Assembly: GCA_027943335.1 (NCBI GenBank)
Contig: BSBK01000525.1
Location: forward strand, 652,501 to 716,500
Length of the DNA: 64,000 nucleotides
From: Chamaecyparis obtusa
Taxonomy: Eukaryota > Streptophyta > Pinopsida > Cupressales > Cupressaceae
Direction of reading: 5' to 3'
The notes beneath the pieces were generated by a model. The model made no database searches. It saw only the letters and a list, made by a program, of their open reading frames with translations, and was not told where the DNA came from. The first letter of the stretch is position 1, and the number at the start of each line of letters is the position of its first letter. Both the position numbers and the translations under genes were made by a program. Shown here piece by piece: positions 44,389-57,854 of this stretch.

Positions 44389-45867
44389 TGATTTAGAACA
44401 ACAGAGAGGGGGGGCTGAATCAGTTGTTCTCAGGTCCAGATGTATAAAACAAACTTCAAAACTATTCTACAAATTAGATCTAACAATGAATAGCTACTTG
44501 GTCATTACTGATTGTATAATAGAAACATATAACATTGCAGTCCACTACTGAGTTATATCTAACTTGTAAAACACATAAATGTTTAACCCAAAACATTCAC
44601 ACAAGTATTGACACTAGGATTTATAGTGGAAACCCAATTTGGGAAAAACCACTTTGTAACATGCTACTATTATTTTCACTCTTCTAAAGTGAGCTCGGTT
44701 AAAAGCCAACCCTGTCAAAGGTTACAAAACACACTATTAGGTGTGACCTGGTTAAAGGATTTCAATCACTCTATTAAAAATGAGACTTGTTATAGGACTT
44801 ACATACACTCCATTAGAATGAAACCTTGTTCAGAGGTTTTAACATATGACTGTTAGGTCAACCTCTATTAAAAGGATTTTGACTGTTATAGTGATTAGAA
44901 AGTAGTAGTAGTAATGATCTGAGAACATACAACTCACTTTGAAATTATCAGATCCAATTTTGTACACATATACTAGTTTACTGAGTGTGAATCTTTTCCA
45001 TCACCATCACTGATATGCTCAGTATTCTCCTCAAGCAATAATAACTCTTCTCCTTTAACCTTCTCTACTTAGACAGTCAATAACACCACCAATATCCTCT
45101 AGCCACCTCACACTTATAACCTCATACAAAGATTTCCTAAATACAATTTCATTTAGGTCATTACATCTTTTTTTCCAGTTGATCTCTTCCGTAGATCTTA
45201 GGGTTAGGTCAGATTCATTAAATCTATCCGTTTTATGTTCTTCATCTTCTTTTTCTAGAAACATCTCAAATCTCTTAAAGATTTACAATAAAACATTTTA
45301 CAGTGCATTAAATGCTTCCATACAATCAATAAATAAAGTCAACACATTTTACATAATCCAAGAATTCAACTATGTCAGAAAGAAATCTGAATTCACTCCA
45401 AATATAAAATTACTGACACTCGGTCAATACTGTGCTCAACTTCTTGGTCTATATTAGAAAGCTCAGTCAATACTAAAATTGTTTCCTCGGCTAACACTAT
45501 CTTCCTCAAAAATTAACTGATGTTCAGTCAACACTAGATTTGCTCGGCATACACTAACTTGGTCAACACTAACATCACTTGGCTTAAACTATATTTATCC
45601 TCTTTTGCTTAGTTAAGCCTACCAGTTTAGTCTTCATTCTTACTAAGATAAACAATACAGTATATTATCATTGTGCAACATAATCAAGTACTCATTGTAG
45701 TATCTAGATAACTCAACCTTTCCTTAGGTGCTATTGTTACCAACCTTCCCTGTCCTCCATCACATTAATCAAATAGATATATTACTTTCCTAAGTAGCAA
45801 TAGTCTTACCAGTTAAGGTTTGACATCAATGACAAAACAACAATTTCTTCAATTGTAGTTTCCAACA
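44389..45867 (-). repeat. Copia B 3' LTR
   Basis: It runs from TGATTTAGAACAAC to GTAGTTTCCAACA in plus orientation (1,479 bp), followed by the polypurine complement ATCTCCCTCTTTGGCA. It has the terminal hairpin (44395-44430), CTGGTTAAAGG-type motifs and, at 45415-45590, CTCGGTCAATACT / CTCGGCATACACT motifs. Confidence 0.78.
44395..44430 (-). promoter_or_regulatory. Terminal LTR hairpin (copia B, covarying stem)
   Basis: AGAACAAC (44395-44402) and GTTGTTCT (44423-44430) form a perfect 8-bp stem around a G-rich stretch. Both arms differ from those of A, C and E, yet pairing is kept. Confidence 0.8.
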
Positions 45868-46349
45868 ATCTCCCTCTTTGGCATTGATGGCAACACCATA
45901 TGATATCACATGAATAGCACATGGATTACCAACCAATCCAAAAACTTATCTGTCAATCAAAAATATTTGTAATATCCTTATCTTCATTCTAATTTAGAAT
46001 CTATTAGCCATGCTTCTATGACTATCCAGAAAATCCAATTCTCCCACCTATCCTGATCCTTCATTTCTATTCATCTTCCTCAGGTTACTTTCATTTCTAT
46101 CATGTGATTGTCATATCTGTTCATCTCCCTCTTTGACAAAAATTCCAAAGCAGCAACTAAAACATACATCCTTCAGATGTAGATACCATCTTTGCAGTTT
46201 AGTGTTTCTACCTCTGTCATCTTTGCTTATGACTAATTCTTGGCTTTTCTCTTCTTTTCACAACTCTAGGCCAGTCCTAAAGTATGATCTTCTACATCAA
46301 CTCGTCAAATATTCTGTGCAACTCATTTGATCTAGTGCTCCTAACTTGA
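45868..46349 (-). other. Copia B 3' untranslated region
   Basis: This non-coding stretch lies between the polyprotein stop and the 3' LTR. Purine tracts (minus strand) lie at 45868-45884 and near 46125-46140. The layout matches copia A 5377-5728. Confidence 0.65.
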
Positions 46350-46400
46350 CTAGGAAGCCTCAGTTAGGGGAAGGACCCCTAATTGACTTCTCAGATATTC
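46350..46400 (-). pseudogene. Copia B polyprotein C-terminus (last fragment)
   Basis: It encodes the end YLRSQLGVLPLTEAS and a stop, matching the copia A end (LRGKLGVTPLSEVH). Copia C inserted just upstream; the preceding residues (KALPKEAHE) are at 53323 onward. Confidence 0.75.
46396..46400. repeat. Copia C target site duplication (left)
   Basis: ATTCA lies before TGTTAGAAAG and recurs at 53318-53322 directly after the right LTR end. Confidence 0.9.
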
Positions 46401-47600
46401 ATGTTAGAAAGTAAAGTCCACCAAGATAACTGAGAGGGGGGGGGGGGGGGGGGTGAATCAATTATTTGATAATTATAACTTTTATCAATTTCAATAGCAT
46501 TTAACCATGTAAGAAATATAGTTACCAACCATAGAAAGATATTCATACACAATAACACAATGACACAAGATATGTTGACTAGGGAACCTCTTGATTAGAG
46601 AGTAAACCCCAGTGGGAATGATGCCCATAAAAGATGCACTAATACGAATATTCCTTGTGAAAGGATGGACTCTGTTAGGAGTCTTATGAAATACATTCAG
46701 TACATATGAATCCTAGTTAGGAGATTTTGAATCCTTGTTAAAAGATTCTAACCTTGTTAAGAGTTATGGAAGATAGAATGACCCACTGCCCAAACAACTT
46801 CAATGGAAAGATCACTAAACACACTGTCCAACTAACCTTAAGATTATTCAATAGAATAATATGAAATATGTTACCTCCTTCACTATGCCAAACCACACTC
46901 ACTACTATACCAGATCTCAATTTCAGATCTCTATACTTCGCATGACTTCCCTTCACAACTGCATTGGCTCTCTTCTTCACTTCATGCATACATTCACATT
47001 CAACTATATCCAATCACTTGCTCATCATAATCATTCATACCATATATTCTTCAAAACAAGGAAAATCAGTCCTTCCTTTATACCACACTCAAATAATTAC
47101 AAATGATTCGACACATAATTACAAAATAAAAGTTTCCACACGCTACATCAGAATTACAAAGAACTATCAGCTTCCAAATACAATAACTCTTCACTCATGT
47201 GACCTCAAAGTTTTCACTATCATCCATGTCACTATCAATGTGTCTCAAACTTGACTTTAATTGCGCAAAACCAAATTCATCCCGATTATGAGATATCATC
47301 TGATTTCCACAGACCGCTACTTAGGAACACTACCTGAATACTACTTCAACCAAAATGCTCATAACTTTCATGAATAAATGAATTACTATCTATTCTCTTA
47401 ACCATAGACATATAACATATCAAAGAATATAACCTCAACATCACATATCTCCAATTGCAATATAATGTGTGTGCTAATCAAAACATTGTTTGCTTCTCTG
47501 CAAGTCTTCAGAAGATCACTGTGTTGACATCAATGACAACCATAGTCATGAATGCAATAACAATTGCTATAGAATGAATGGCAAGCATTCATTCCTAACA
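46401..47600 (-). repeat. Copia C 3' LTR
   Basis: It runs from TGTTAGAAAG to CATTCCTAACA in plus orientation. It has a 19-G run (46435-46453), far longer than the 11 Gs in the other LTR (52174-52184). It contains CTTGTTAAAAG motifs and the GGG/CCC hairpin. Confidence 0.93.
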
Positions 47601-47965
47601 ATCTCCCCCATTGGCATTGATGGGAACATAGATGAAAAAAATCCAATGTTCAAAAAATCCAATACTGCAACACTGCTTCTCTGAAAATGCTTCAAGTCCT
47701 CTTCATCAATCAAATCTTGCTTCGCTCAGATAGTACAAATGGTTTTTCATGTACACTTCTCCCCCATTGACATCAATGACAAAAGTTTCATCATTATGTC
47801 AACAACAACTCAATGTCAAAAGACACTATTGAGAAAAATACAATCACAAGAGTCCTTATGACTCAGCTCAAATACACATACTCCTCCATAGAGGAAGTAC
47901 CAACATCCAATCGAGAAGAAAAATAAGACTCATATACCACTGGATGGATGCAACCAACTACATCA
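47601..47965 (-). other. Copia C 3' untranslated region and polypurine tracts
   Basis: Minus-strand GCCAATGGGGGAGAT abuts the LTR (47601-47616), and a second tract CAATGGGGGAGA lies at about 47759-47770. It is otherwise non-coding. Confidence 0.8.
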
Positions 47966-50900
47966 TTACTCAAAAGTAGGCTGGGGCATAACCCCAAGCA
48001 TACCTCTTGGATACTCAAATGTATCCTTAGGCAAAGGCTTAGTAAATATGTTTGTTATCTGCTCCTTTGTGCTTATGTACTCCAGTCTGAATTCTTTATT
48101 TTAACAACTTTCTTTCTTACAACATGATACTTGATCTCTATATGCTTTTTCTTAGAATGTAATACAAGATTCTTAGACATACTAACTGTACTAGTGTTGT
48201 CACAGTGTATGACAATAGGCTCAACAAACTTTATTCCAATATCCTTTAGTATTTGTTTCATCCAAATTATCTGGTTACAATTATTTGCTGCTGCTACATA
48301 CTCTGCTTCTACTGTGCTCTGTGAAATACAATTCTATTTTTTTCTTAACCAAGAAACTAATCTTCCTCCAAGGAAAAATGCTCCACCACTGGTACTTTTC
48401 TTATCATCAACACTACCTCCCTAATCAACATCTGTATATGCACCTAGGGTAAAATCAACAAATTTTTCATACCACAATCCATAGTCCATTGTGCCTCTTA
48501 AATATCTCAGTATCCTCTTTACTACTGCATAATGTGATTCTCTATGTTCAACTTGAAATCTTGCTACAATTCCAACTGAATGGGCTATATCAGGTCTTAT
48601 ATGTGTCAAATACTGCAATCCTCCTATCATAGATTTGTATTTCTTATATTCAACTATCCGTGTTTCATCTTTGCTAGATAGTTTATGTCATGTAACCATA
48701 GGTGTTCCAACTGGTTTATAGTTCTCCATTCCAAATCTTTTTAGCAAATCATTTAGGTACTTTTTCTGACTTACAAAAATTCCATCACTGTCCTATGTTA
48801 TCTACAATCCCAAAAAGTATTTCATCTCACCAATCATACTCAATTCAAATTCAATTTTCATTTCATCAGCAAATTTGTCACTAGCTTCATCTTCTCCTCC
48901 AAAAATAATGTCATCAACAAAAATAACTACAACCAACAATCCATTTTCAATTTCTTTTGTGTACAGATTGCTATTAGCTGTTCCTTTTGTTCCAAATTTT
49001 AACAAATACTTATCCAGTCTGGCATACCAAGATCTAGGTGCTTGCTTTAGTCCATATAATGCTTTCTTTAGTTTACATACCATGTCTCCTTCTTGAATCA
49101 AAGGAAAACCTTTAGGCTGCTCAATGTAGACTTCTTCCAATTCACCATTCAAGAATACAGACTTCACATCCATCTGATACACTTTGAATTTCTTAAAAGC
49201 TGCATAGGCCAACAACATTCTTACTACTTTAATTCTTACTACAGGTGCAAAAGTTTCTTCATAGTCAATTCCTTCTTGCTATGAGTATCCCTTACATACC
49301 AATCTTGCTTTATTTCTTACTACTCCTTGTTCATTCATCTTGTTTCTGAATACCCATTTAGTTCCAATCACATTCTTATCTTTAGGTCTAGGAACCAATT
49401 CCCATGTATTGTTTTTTTCAATCCGATCTAATTCTTCTTTCATATCTTTAATCCAATGTCCATCTTCACAAGCTTCATTAGTAGATTTAGGTTCAATTTG
49501 AGAAATCAAACATAAATGTACCTTATTTGGAGTCATAACTCCTCTATCCAAGCTTCCAATAACTTGTTCAACATGTTGATGTCTTGATATATACCTGTTC
49601 AGTGTCATATTTTTAGATCTTGCTTCAACTGTTGATTCTTCTCTAGATTCCTATTTGGTTTCTTCAGCATGACTCTCATTCAAAAATTCACTGTCAGTCT
49701 CATAGAATAATTCAGTAGTTTCAGTGTTAGGCTAAGGATGAGTTCCTTCATCAGATTCATAATCAAGCATTCTTTCCTGAATTTTGAACTTTTCATCAAG
49801 TTTAACATTTGTGCTCTTAACAATATTCTTAGTTCCCTTATTGTAACATCTATATTCTTTTCTCTTCAAAGAATATCCAAGAAAAAATCCTTCATCACTT
49901 CTAGGATCAAACTTTCCAATGTCATCATCTCTCTTTATATAACATTTGCTTCCAAAAATTCTAAAATACTTAACTAAGGGTGCATGTCCAAACCATAATT
50001 CATAGGGTGTCTTGTCTGTGTCTGCTTTGATTTGTACTATGTTCATTGTATATACTACTATGTTCACTGCTTCTCTCCAGAATATCTTTGCCAAATCATT
50101 CTCAAATAACATAGATCTTGCTGCTTCAATCACTAATCTATTTCTTCTTTCTACAATACCATTTTGTTTAGGTGTTCTAGGGGCTGAAAACTATCTCTTA
50201 ATGCCATTCACTTCACAAAAAGTGTTAAATTCTCTAGAAGTAAATTCTCCACATCTATCAGATCTCAAACATTTAATCTTCATTCCACATTCATTCTCAA
50301 CTTTATTCTTAATGATCTTAAACTTATCAAATGCTTCAAAATTTTCTTTCAGAAATGCAATCCACATCATTCTTGTAAATTCATCAACAAGAATCATAAA
50401 ATACCTTTCTCCATAGAATCCTCTAGTCCTAGTAGGACCGCTCAAGTCTGTATGAACAATCTCCATTTTTTCTTCAGATGTAAACTTCATACTAGGAAAT
50501 GAACTTCTCTTCTACTTAGCCATCACACATTCCTTGCAAATCATGTTAGTAGGCTTCATAATCTTTGGCAAATCTCTTACTGCAAGTGTAGTACTCAATT
50601 TCACAATGTTATCAAATTTTATGTGACAAAACCTTCTATGCCATAACCAACTATCATCAATCTTATTAATCAAACATTTTATCTTAGTAGGATTCAACTG
50701 AAATACATTACCTCTAGTTCTAGATCCAGTTCCAATCAGATTTCCATCTTTATCCTTTATCACAAAATTTTTCTCAGTAAACCAAACTTGATATCCCTTA
50801 TCAACTAACTATCCAACACTCAAAAGATTATGTTTCAAACCATCCACAAAGTAAACATCATCAGTATTAGTCTTTCCATCAAGAGTAATAGATCCTATAC

Positions 50901-52083
50901 CTTTAATCAAACAAGGTGCATTGTTTCCAACTCTCATAATTCCTCCATCATAATTGTTAAACTTTATGAACTTCTTCATATCTCCAATCATATGATGTGA
51001 ACAAGCACTGTCTATAATCCAATCAGCTTTCTTTTCAACTTGGGAAACTAAGACTTTTGCTTCCTTAACATCAATTTCAGGATTCTCTTCTTTAATTGCT
51101 ACAAATCCTATTTTATCATTATTCTTAGTATCACTTTCACTTAGAGTTCTTTCAATACTAGCTTCAAGATCTTCATCATTAGCATAATAACATTCCTTAG
51201 ATCTTCTAGGCTTAAAGTTGTTTTTGTGCTTCTTAACTCTCTTAGGACATTTAGATGCAAAATGACCATATTCTTGACAAGTCCAACATTTAAAAATTTT
51301 CTTACCGTCTAGTTCTCTCTTCACGAGCAAGGCAATACCTTCTTCAATCTTTCTATCTTCTTCATTTCTAGATCTGCTACTACCAGCATAATCTCTACTC
51401 ACATTGATGCTTCTTGACAAGGTAGGGTGCATACTAAGAGCACTAAATGTTGTCTCCATTCTAGGTAAGTCTCCTGATAACCTCAGGTTCATCTCTGCTA
51501 CTTCCAATCTTCCAAGAAGAGTCTCTCTTGTAAGGTTCATTGTACAAGGTATAACTTGTTCAATTATCTATGTTGTCTGTTTAAATATAGGTGTCAATGT
51601 CCTTATAATTTTCCATATTATTTCATTCTCTATCTTTGTTGCTCCATAAGATTTTATCCCTATAACAATTTCTGACATTCAACCAATATAGCTTATAATA
51701 GATTCATCTTCCATCATTCTAATATCTTCAAATGCACATATCCAATTATGTAATCTAACACTCTTTGCATGTTCATCACCTTCAGAAGTAGAGCATAAAG
51801 ATTTCCAAATTTTAGAAGATTGTTTCAAACATTTTACCTGACCGTATTCATTCTCTGAAAAGGCTGTCAAAAGTGCTTCTCTTGCAAGTATGTTACACAT
51901 GAATAGATTTCTCTCATCACTAGAACATGTCTCAAGATTATCTTCTTCAATGATAGTCTTATCATTCTTTGTAATCAACCAATAACCTGGTCCTATACAC
52001 AGTAGATGTGTCTTCATCTTCTCTTTCTAGCTGTCAAAATTTACGCCATGAAACTTAGGGCTTTCTTTCCTGAAATTTTCCAT
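47966..52083 (-). pseudogene. Copia C gag-pol polyprotein
   Basis: From the ATG at 52083 (MENFRKESPKFHGVNF) a single frame runs to about 48085 with many in-frame stops. A two-base shift near 48080 precedes the end at 47966 (LGVMPQPTFE). Gag has an intact knuckle (CWTCQEYGHFASKC, about 51290). The protease motif is DSACSHHM, with the usual Gly changed to Ala. Integrase keeps CKECVMAK and [17 protein letters not shown] and the NGI.ERR motif. RT has FVDDIIFGG (about 48915) and RNase H has CDNTSTVSMSKN (about 48195). The domain order is that of Ty1-copia. It is non-functional. Confidence 0.92.
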
Positions 52084-52125
52084 GGATCTCCTCAAGCTGT
52101 TAAACTTCTCTTTCAAGGACCTGCT

Positions 52126-52137
52126 GCTCTAATACCA
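52126..52137 (-). other. Copia C primer binding site
   Basis: The minus strand reads TGGTATTAGAGC, one change (C to T) from the initiator tRNA-Met complement, two bases inside the 5' LTR. Confidence 0.88.
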
Positions 52138-52139
52138 AT

Positions 52140-53317
52140 TGTTAGAAAGTAAAGTCCACCAAGATAACTGAGAGGGGGGGGGGGTGAATTAGTTATCTGA
52201 TAATCATAACTTTTATCAATTTCAACAGCATTTAACCATGTAAGCAATATAGTTACTAACCATAGAAAGATATTCATACACAATAACATAATGACACAAG
52301 AAATGTTGACTAGGGAACCTCTTGATCATAGAGTAAACCCTAGTGGGAATGATGCCCATAAAAGATGCACTAATATGAATATTCCTTATGAAAGGATGGA
52401 CTCTATTAGAAGTCTTATGAAATACATTTAGTACATATGAATCTCAGTTAGGAGATTTTGAATCCTTGTTAAAAGATTCTAACCTTGTTAAGAGTTATGG
52501 AAGATAGAAGGACCCACTGCCCAAACAACTTCAATGGCAAGATCACTGAACACATTGTCCAACTGACCTTAAGATTATTCAATAGAATAATATGAAATAT
52601 GTTACCTCCTTCACTATTCCAAACTGCTCTCACTGCTATACCAAATCTCAATTTTAGATCTCTATACTTCGCATGACTTCCCTTCACAACTGCATTGGCT
52701 CTCTTCTTCACTTCATGTATACATTCGCATTCAACTATATTCAATCACTTTCTCATCATAATTAGTCATATCATATATTCTACACAACAAGGAAAATCAT
52801 TCCTTCCTTTATACCACACTCAAATAATTACAAATGAGTCGGCACATAATTACAAAATAAAAGTTTCCACACAATACATTAGAATTACACAAAACTATCA
52901 GCTTCCAAATACAATAACTCTTCACTCATGTGACCTAGAAGTTTTCACTATCAATGTGTCTCAAACTTCCCTTTAACTGTGTAAAACTAGATTCCATCCT
53001 GATTATGAGATATCATCTAATTTTCACAAACCGCTACTCAGGAACACTGCCTGAATACTACTTCCACCAAAATGCTCATAACTTTCATGAATAAATGAAT
53101 TACTATCTGTGCTCTTAACCATAGACATATAACATATCAAAGAATATAACCTCAACATTGCATATCTCCAACTACAATATAAGACATGCACTAATCAACA
53201 CACTGTCTACTTCTCTGCAAGTCTTTAGAAGATCACTGTCTTGACATCAATGACAATCATAGTCATGAATGCAACAACAACTGCTACAGAATGACTGTCA
53301 AACATTCATTCCTAAAA
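52140..53317 (-). repeat. Copia C 5' LTR
   Basis: It runs from TGTTAGAAAG to CATTCCTAAAA (CA end mutated to AA) in plus orientation and matches 46401-47600. The terminal hairpin AGATAACT/AGTTATCT (52162-52198) is perfect. Confidence 0.93.
52162..52198 (-). promoter_or_regulatory. Terminal LTR hairpin (copia C)
   Basis: AGATAACT (52162-52169) and AGTTATCT (52191-52198) form an 8-bp stem around the 11-G loop. The left LTR copy has one mismatch and one wobble. Confidence 0.78.
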
Positions 53318-53322
53318 ATTCA

Positions 53323-53683
53323 TGTGCTTCTTTAGGTAAAGCTTTAGTGAATATGTCTGCTAATTGTTCCTTTGTATTCACATATTCCATTCGGACCTCT
53401 TTATCCTGTACCATCTCTCTCAAGTAGTGATACTTGATTGCAATGTGTTTGGTCTTTGTGTGCATCACTAAATTCTTAGAGATGTTGATAACACTTGTGT
53501 TGTCATAGAAAATGATAACTGGTTCAGTGATTTCTTCTTGCATACCCATCAACAATTGCTTTATCCATATCAGATTTGAATAGTTAATAGTAGCAACAAC
53601 ATACTCGGCTTCAGTAGTAGATTGGGAAATGCAATTTTGTTTCTTGCTTGTCTAGGACACTAATCTATGTCCAAGAAAGAAAG
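53323..53683 (-). pseudogene. Copia B RNase H fragment
   Basis: The minus strand encodes SKKQNCISQSTTEAEY, FYDNTSVINISKN, HTKTKHIAIKYHYLREM and ADIFTKALPKEAHE, the C-terminal part of a copia RNase H closely like copia A. It is cut on the left by copia C and on the right by the solo LTR in the GGAFFLG motif. Confidence 0.88.
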
Positions 53684-56600
53684 TGTAATACCTCTCCTAT
53701 GGTGATACTTAGACTTTGATGATTTGGATATTTTCATTATGATGGTCAGAACTATACATTTACATTTATGTTCAATGGATGATGATATGATAGATGTGCT
53801 CATTTATGGTTATTATTTATATGCTTATGAGATTAGAAAACCATCTATTTTTATATGTTTTATAGATCTAACCCAAGGATTTGAATCTAACCATTATCAT
53901 GATGTTTTATGTTTTATGGACATGTGTCTAATGTGTTTTCATGACTCAGGATGAAGTCGTAGTTACTCACTTAGTTGAGGTCCACACGATGTATCGATCC
54001 TGGTCATCTGCTTGCATATATCTGATTTGTATATCCATATGTATATATATGTATCTCTTCTTGGTGATGCAGGATTGCAGGTATCGGGTATCGTCTCCAC
54101 TTGGCTTCACAGGTCTGAGCAATCCCTCAAAATCCTTGATCGTTGTTGTTGTTATGGAGATATCACCAGGTTCCATAGGAAGAAAATTCACCTTTGATCC
54201 TTTTATCCTTAGGTGGGAAGTGTCGAGTCAATCCCTTGTGTGGATGTCTTATGTGATCTCATAGTTGTTGGATTGGTGGATCTGGTAGCTAGTTCTTGTC
54301 TTCATGGTATGTTCAATGTTGTTAGTAGATTTCAATAGATATGACTTAGTAATTTATCATTATAAGAAGTTACGTATATACATACTAGTGTGTTTTTGGG
54401 AACAAGTTAGTATGTGATTTAAATCGTGTGACTTAATATCATTAATAATAAATAATATGTTATAACAATGTTATTTTTAATATTTAACATTAATAATGTG
54501 CCTTATTTATGGTATTATTTTATAATACTAATAATGACAAAGAGTTTATAGCAATAAAAATAATGGTAGGTTTCATCTTATATATATATATTGCTATTAG
54601 ATTTGGTAAGAATATGGATTTGAAAATAATATGTTTTATAATAATAATATATGTACACATAGGCATATGGGTGCACACATATGCATATGCATACATATAT
54701 TTATATACAATTATTGGTAGGTAATTATTATATTATATTAATGAATAATTAAAGTAGCTTATGATGTGATTGTACTTAATAATTATTATTATTTAACTTT
54801 CCTAAAGTAAAGGAAATATAAATTTAATTATGTTAATAGATTATAGTTTTATAAATTAATTTATCCCTTTACGAGAATAAGTTTTCACAACCGTATTATT
54901 AACGATTGAGAGGTTGGGATGGTTGCACAGTTAGGTTACCCGTGCATCCACCTCCTCCATTTTATTTATAGGAAATATTTCCTGTGGGGAGGGAGGATAG
55001 AAAATATTATTATTGAAGGAGAAAATTTGGGATATTGAAAAAGTTTTGGCATTTGGATTTTGGCAAATAGAGGCTGGAGATTCCATTCAAGAAGAGTTTG
55101 AGGCTTGCTGGAAGGAGACGGAGAGGAAGGATTCATCTTCATCAACCGGATTCCGCAGGACTCCAGGTTGGATCCCATCCTCAGAAATAGATTTAGTTTA
55201 ATAGTATGAATGTGGTTTTGTTTTTTTTAAGATTTGTTGAAAGTTTCTTTATATGGTATTATTATTGCAAAACATATGTGTAATATTGTAGTATTATTGT
55301 ATGGTGTAAGGTTAATATATTAATGTGTTCTGTAATAATATATTATTGCAAAAGGTTGATACATTAAAGTATTCTGCAATAATGTATTATTACAGAATGT
55401 TGAAGTATTAGATGTATTATTATAGTATGGGAAACATTATTGCATTATTGGTAATAGTGTGTATATTATGATATTATTTTGCCGGCCATCTGTACATTAT
55501 ATAAATGTTGTGTTATTGTGTTATGAATGCTATAGTAATTTATTATTCTTTCATTTGTCAATGGTAATATTCTGTCAAAATAATATATATACATTTCAAT
55601 AAAATTATTGGAGTTCTTTTCTTGTTATAAACAAAAATAAATAAATTATTATATAGTTATAAAATATATGTTTCAAAAAAAAATAATAAACAAAAAAAAA
55701 AGGGGGGGGTTGAAAAGTAAAATTTTAATGGAAAATGTTTTGGGGAAGTGGGGGCCACCACCTTCCCCACTCCCCTACGACATCTACTCATAGTAGCAGG
55801 CACTGCTACAGTAGTACTTGACTGCTACGGCAGTAGGTACTGTAGTAGCAGTACCTTTCTACGTCCGCAGACTAGGGAAGCACGCGGGCGCTTGGTAAAT
55901 GGGGTGCGGGGCCCGTAGGGTTCCCCCCATGAGTCATTGTTTTTGAAACCAAATTTGTATTTGGTATTTGTAAAATTTATTTTAGATTTTAATGATTATT
56001 AATTTTCTATCAAATTTAGTTATTGATTTATAGTATTTAGTAGTTTAGGTAGGTTGGTTTATAAATATTGGATGTATAAATGAAAACTATCTTAGTTTAT
56101 TTAGATTTTTTTTGTAATAGTAGCTTTATACAAGTATATAAGTATAAGTTTACTTATTTTAAATTTCTTATACTTTAAGTTATACTTGTATAAAGGGATT
56201 AGGTACCTTTCGGATTGAATGGGACAGGTTTCAATTTCCTAGGAGTTAAGTTGCAACTTCTAGATTTTAGATTTTTAACAAAATCAGACTTAGTCTATTT
56301 CCAACTTAGAATGAACTTTATGGAGTGTTATCTTTGGTATATGGAATATTGTGAAAACCTTAAAATTGTCCATTCCTTGTTTAGTGGAGGTTATGTTAAG
56401 TGCATTTAAATGCCTTAATAGGGATAGAATGTGTGTAAGGAGCAGTTTAGGGTTTAGAGTCTTCTAAGAGGATCAGGACATTCTAAACATCCTTAAACAT
56501 ACCTAATTTCTCTAAACATCCATAAACTATCCTATTATTTCCAATTCTTTGTAGCAGTTTTCAAATGTGTATACAATGTGCTTCTACTATGTGTATGATG

Positions 56601-57854
56601 TAATTGTGATGTATGGGTTGAGGGTAGAAAACCTAACGACACCTAGTGAGTGGCTCTTAGTGTGGGGCCGGGGCCCTAAAGTGGCTAGAACCAGGATAAC
56701 CAATTGAAGAGTTATTTAACAAGTGAAAACTTAATTAAACTTATGGGAATGGGTTAAAACATTAAAAAGATTAAATGTGCCTCACCCATGCCATTAGTGC
56801 TAGTAAAGGCTATGGATGGGAGTGGGAGAAGGTACCTATGCATAGGTACAATCAAATGGAACTTGTTTGTATGAAAGGCATTTGATCCCGCATGTGCCTA
56901 CTTGGGGGTTGGGGCCCGAAGTGGCTAGTACCAGGACAACCCAAGGAGTGAGGGCTATACGATGACACTCACTTAGGTTGTTGCTTAGAGTTTCTACCCA
57001 ATCCTTAGAACCTTTTGGGGAAAGATTTATACTGTGATCATCTTTTATTTTCTATTTGGGAAATGTTACCCAACCTTAGGTTTGGCCTAGCTATGCCTTC
57101 TTTGTGGACCTTGGTGTTTATCTCCTAGCATGGGGGAGTGGGCCTTTGGGTATCCACATGGTTGGGTGGTAAATATTTTATCAAGGTATCTTTTGCAGAT
57201 GTAGTGTTTGAAGATTCATGCTTGCTTATGTACCAGTTTTTGAAGAATAAAGGCTTTGTGATTATATTTCATGATGTAAAGTTATTGTTACCTCCTGAGT
57301 GGAGATGAATGTAATGTAATCATTGATATAATTTAAAATGATGTATCTGGAATGGGTAGATTTAGGAAAAAGGGAAAGGGAGATGTGAACTTTATGTTTA
57401 AGATGTATGTTGGAAAAGAAAAGGATTTTTGTAACATTCCAAATTATGTAACATGCTTTCATTATTGTTGTTTAAGTGAAGTTATTGAAAAATCAAATGT
57501 AGTATATTTTTAATGTATCAAATGAGTTGGATAAATTTTAAAAGTTACATTGTTCATAAAGGATACTTAGGAATATAGATGATTTTTAAATGGAAAGTTG
57601 AAATGAAAATATTTTGTATTTCTTAAACATATGATGTAGTTTGCTTTGAGAAATAAATCTTGTTGTTAGTTTACTTAATGGATTTGAATGAATCATGCAT
57701 TTAAATGAAAAGGGAACCTTGGGAGGAATCTAAGTTTAAGTTTGGTTCACATAATTCTTTTTAAAGTTCAAAATTTTTCATAAATTATTACTTAGGTTTT
57801 CTTTAACAAAGAGAATCTTTGTTCTCTTCCCCGGTTCCCTTGTGGGGCATGACA
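53684..57854 (-). mobile_element. Solo LTR of a gypsy-like element (4,171 bp)
   Basis: It starts TGTAATACC, ends GGGGCATGACA and is flanked by GAAAG (53679-53683 and 57855-57859). On the minus strand it begins TGTCATGCCCCACAAGGG, like the G1 LTR start TGTCATGCCCAAAAC, so it lies in minus orientation. No internal domain or coding sequence is present, so the internal region was lost by LTR-LTR recombination. It contains a hairpin of ACTGCTACAGTAGTAC and GTACTGTAGTAGCAGT (about 55802-55853) and a 35-bp GGGGCCC...AAGTGGCTAG repeat at about 56670 and 56910. Short ORFs are not supported. Confidence 0.85.

Larger units (their letters stand above)
46401..53317 (-). mobile_element. Copia C: complete Ty1-copia element nested in copia B
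   Basis: It has LTRs at 46401-47600 and 52140-53317, polypurine tract, PBS and a full polyprotein, with ATTCA duplicated on both sides. Its LTR and protein are of the same family as truncated copia F. It lies within the last codons of the copia B polyprotein and is therefore younger than B. Confidence 0.93.

Noticed and set aside
53724..54264. Overlapping ORFs at the start of the solo LTR
   Set aside because: Different frames with no recognisable domain, no continuation and no homologous frame in other elements. They lie inside a non-coding LTR.
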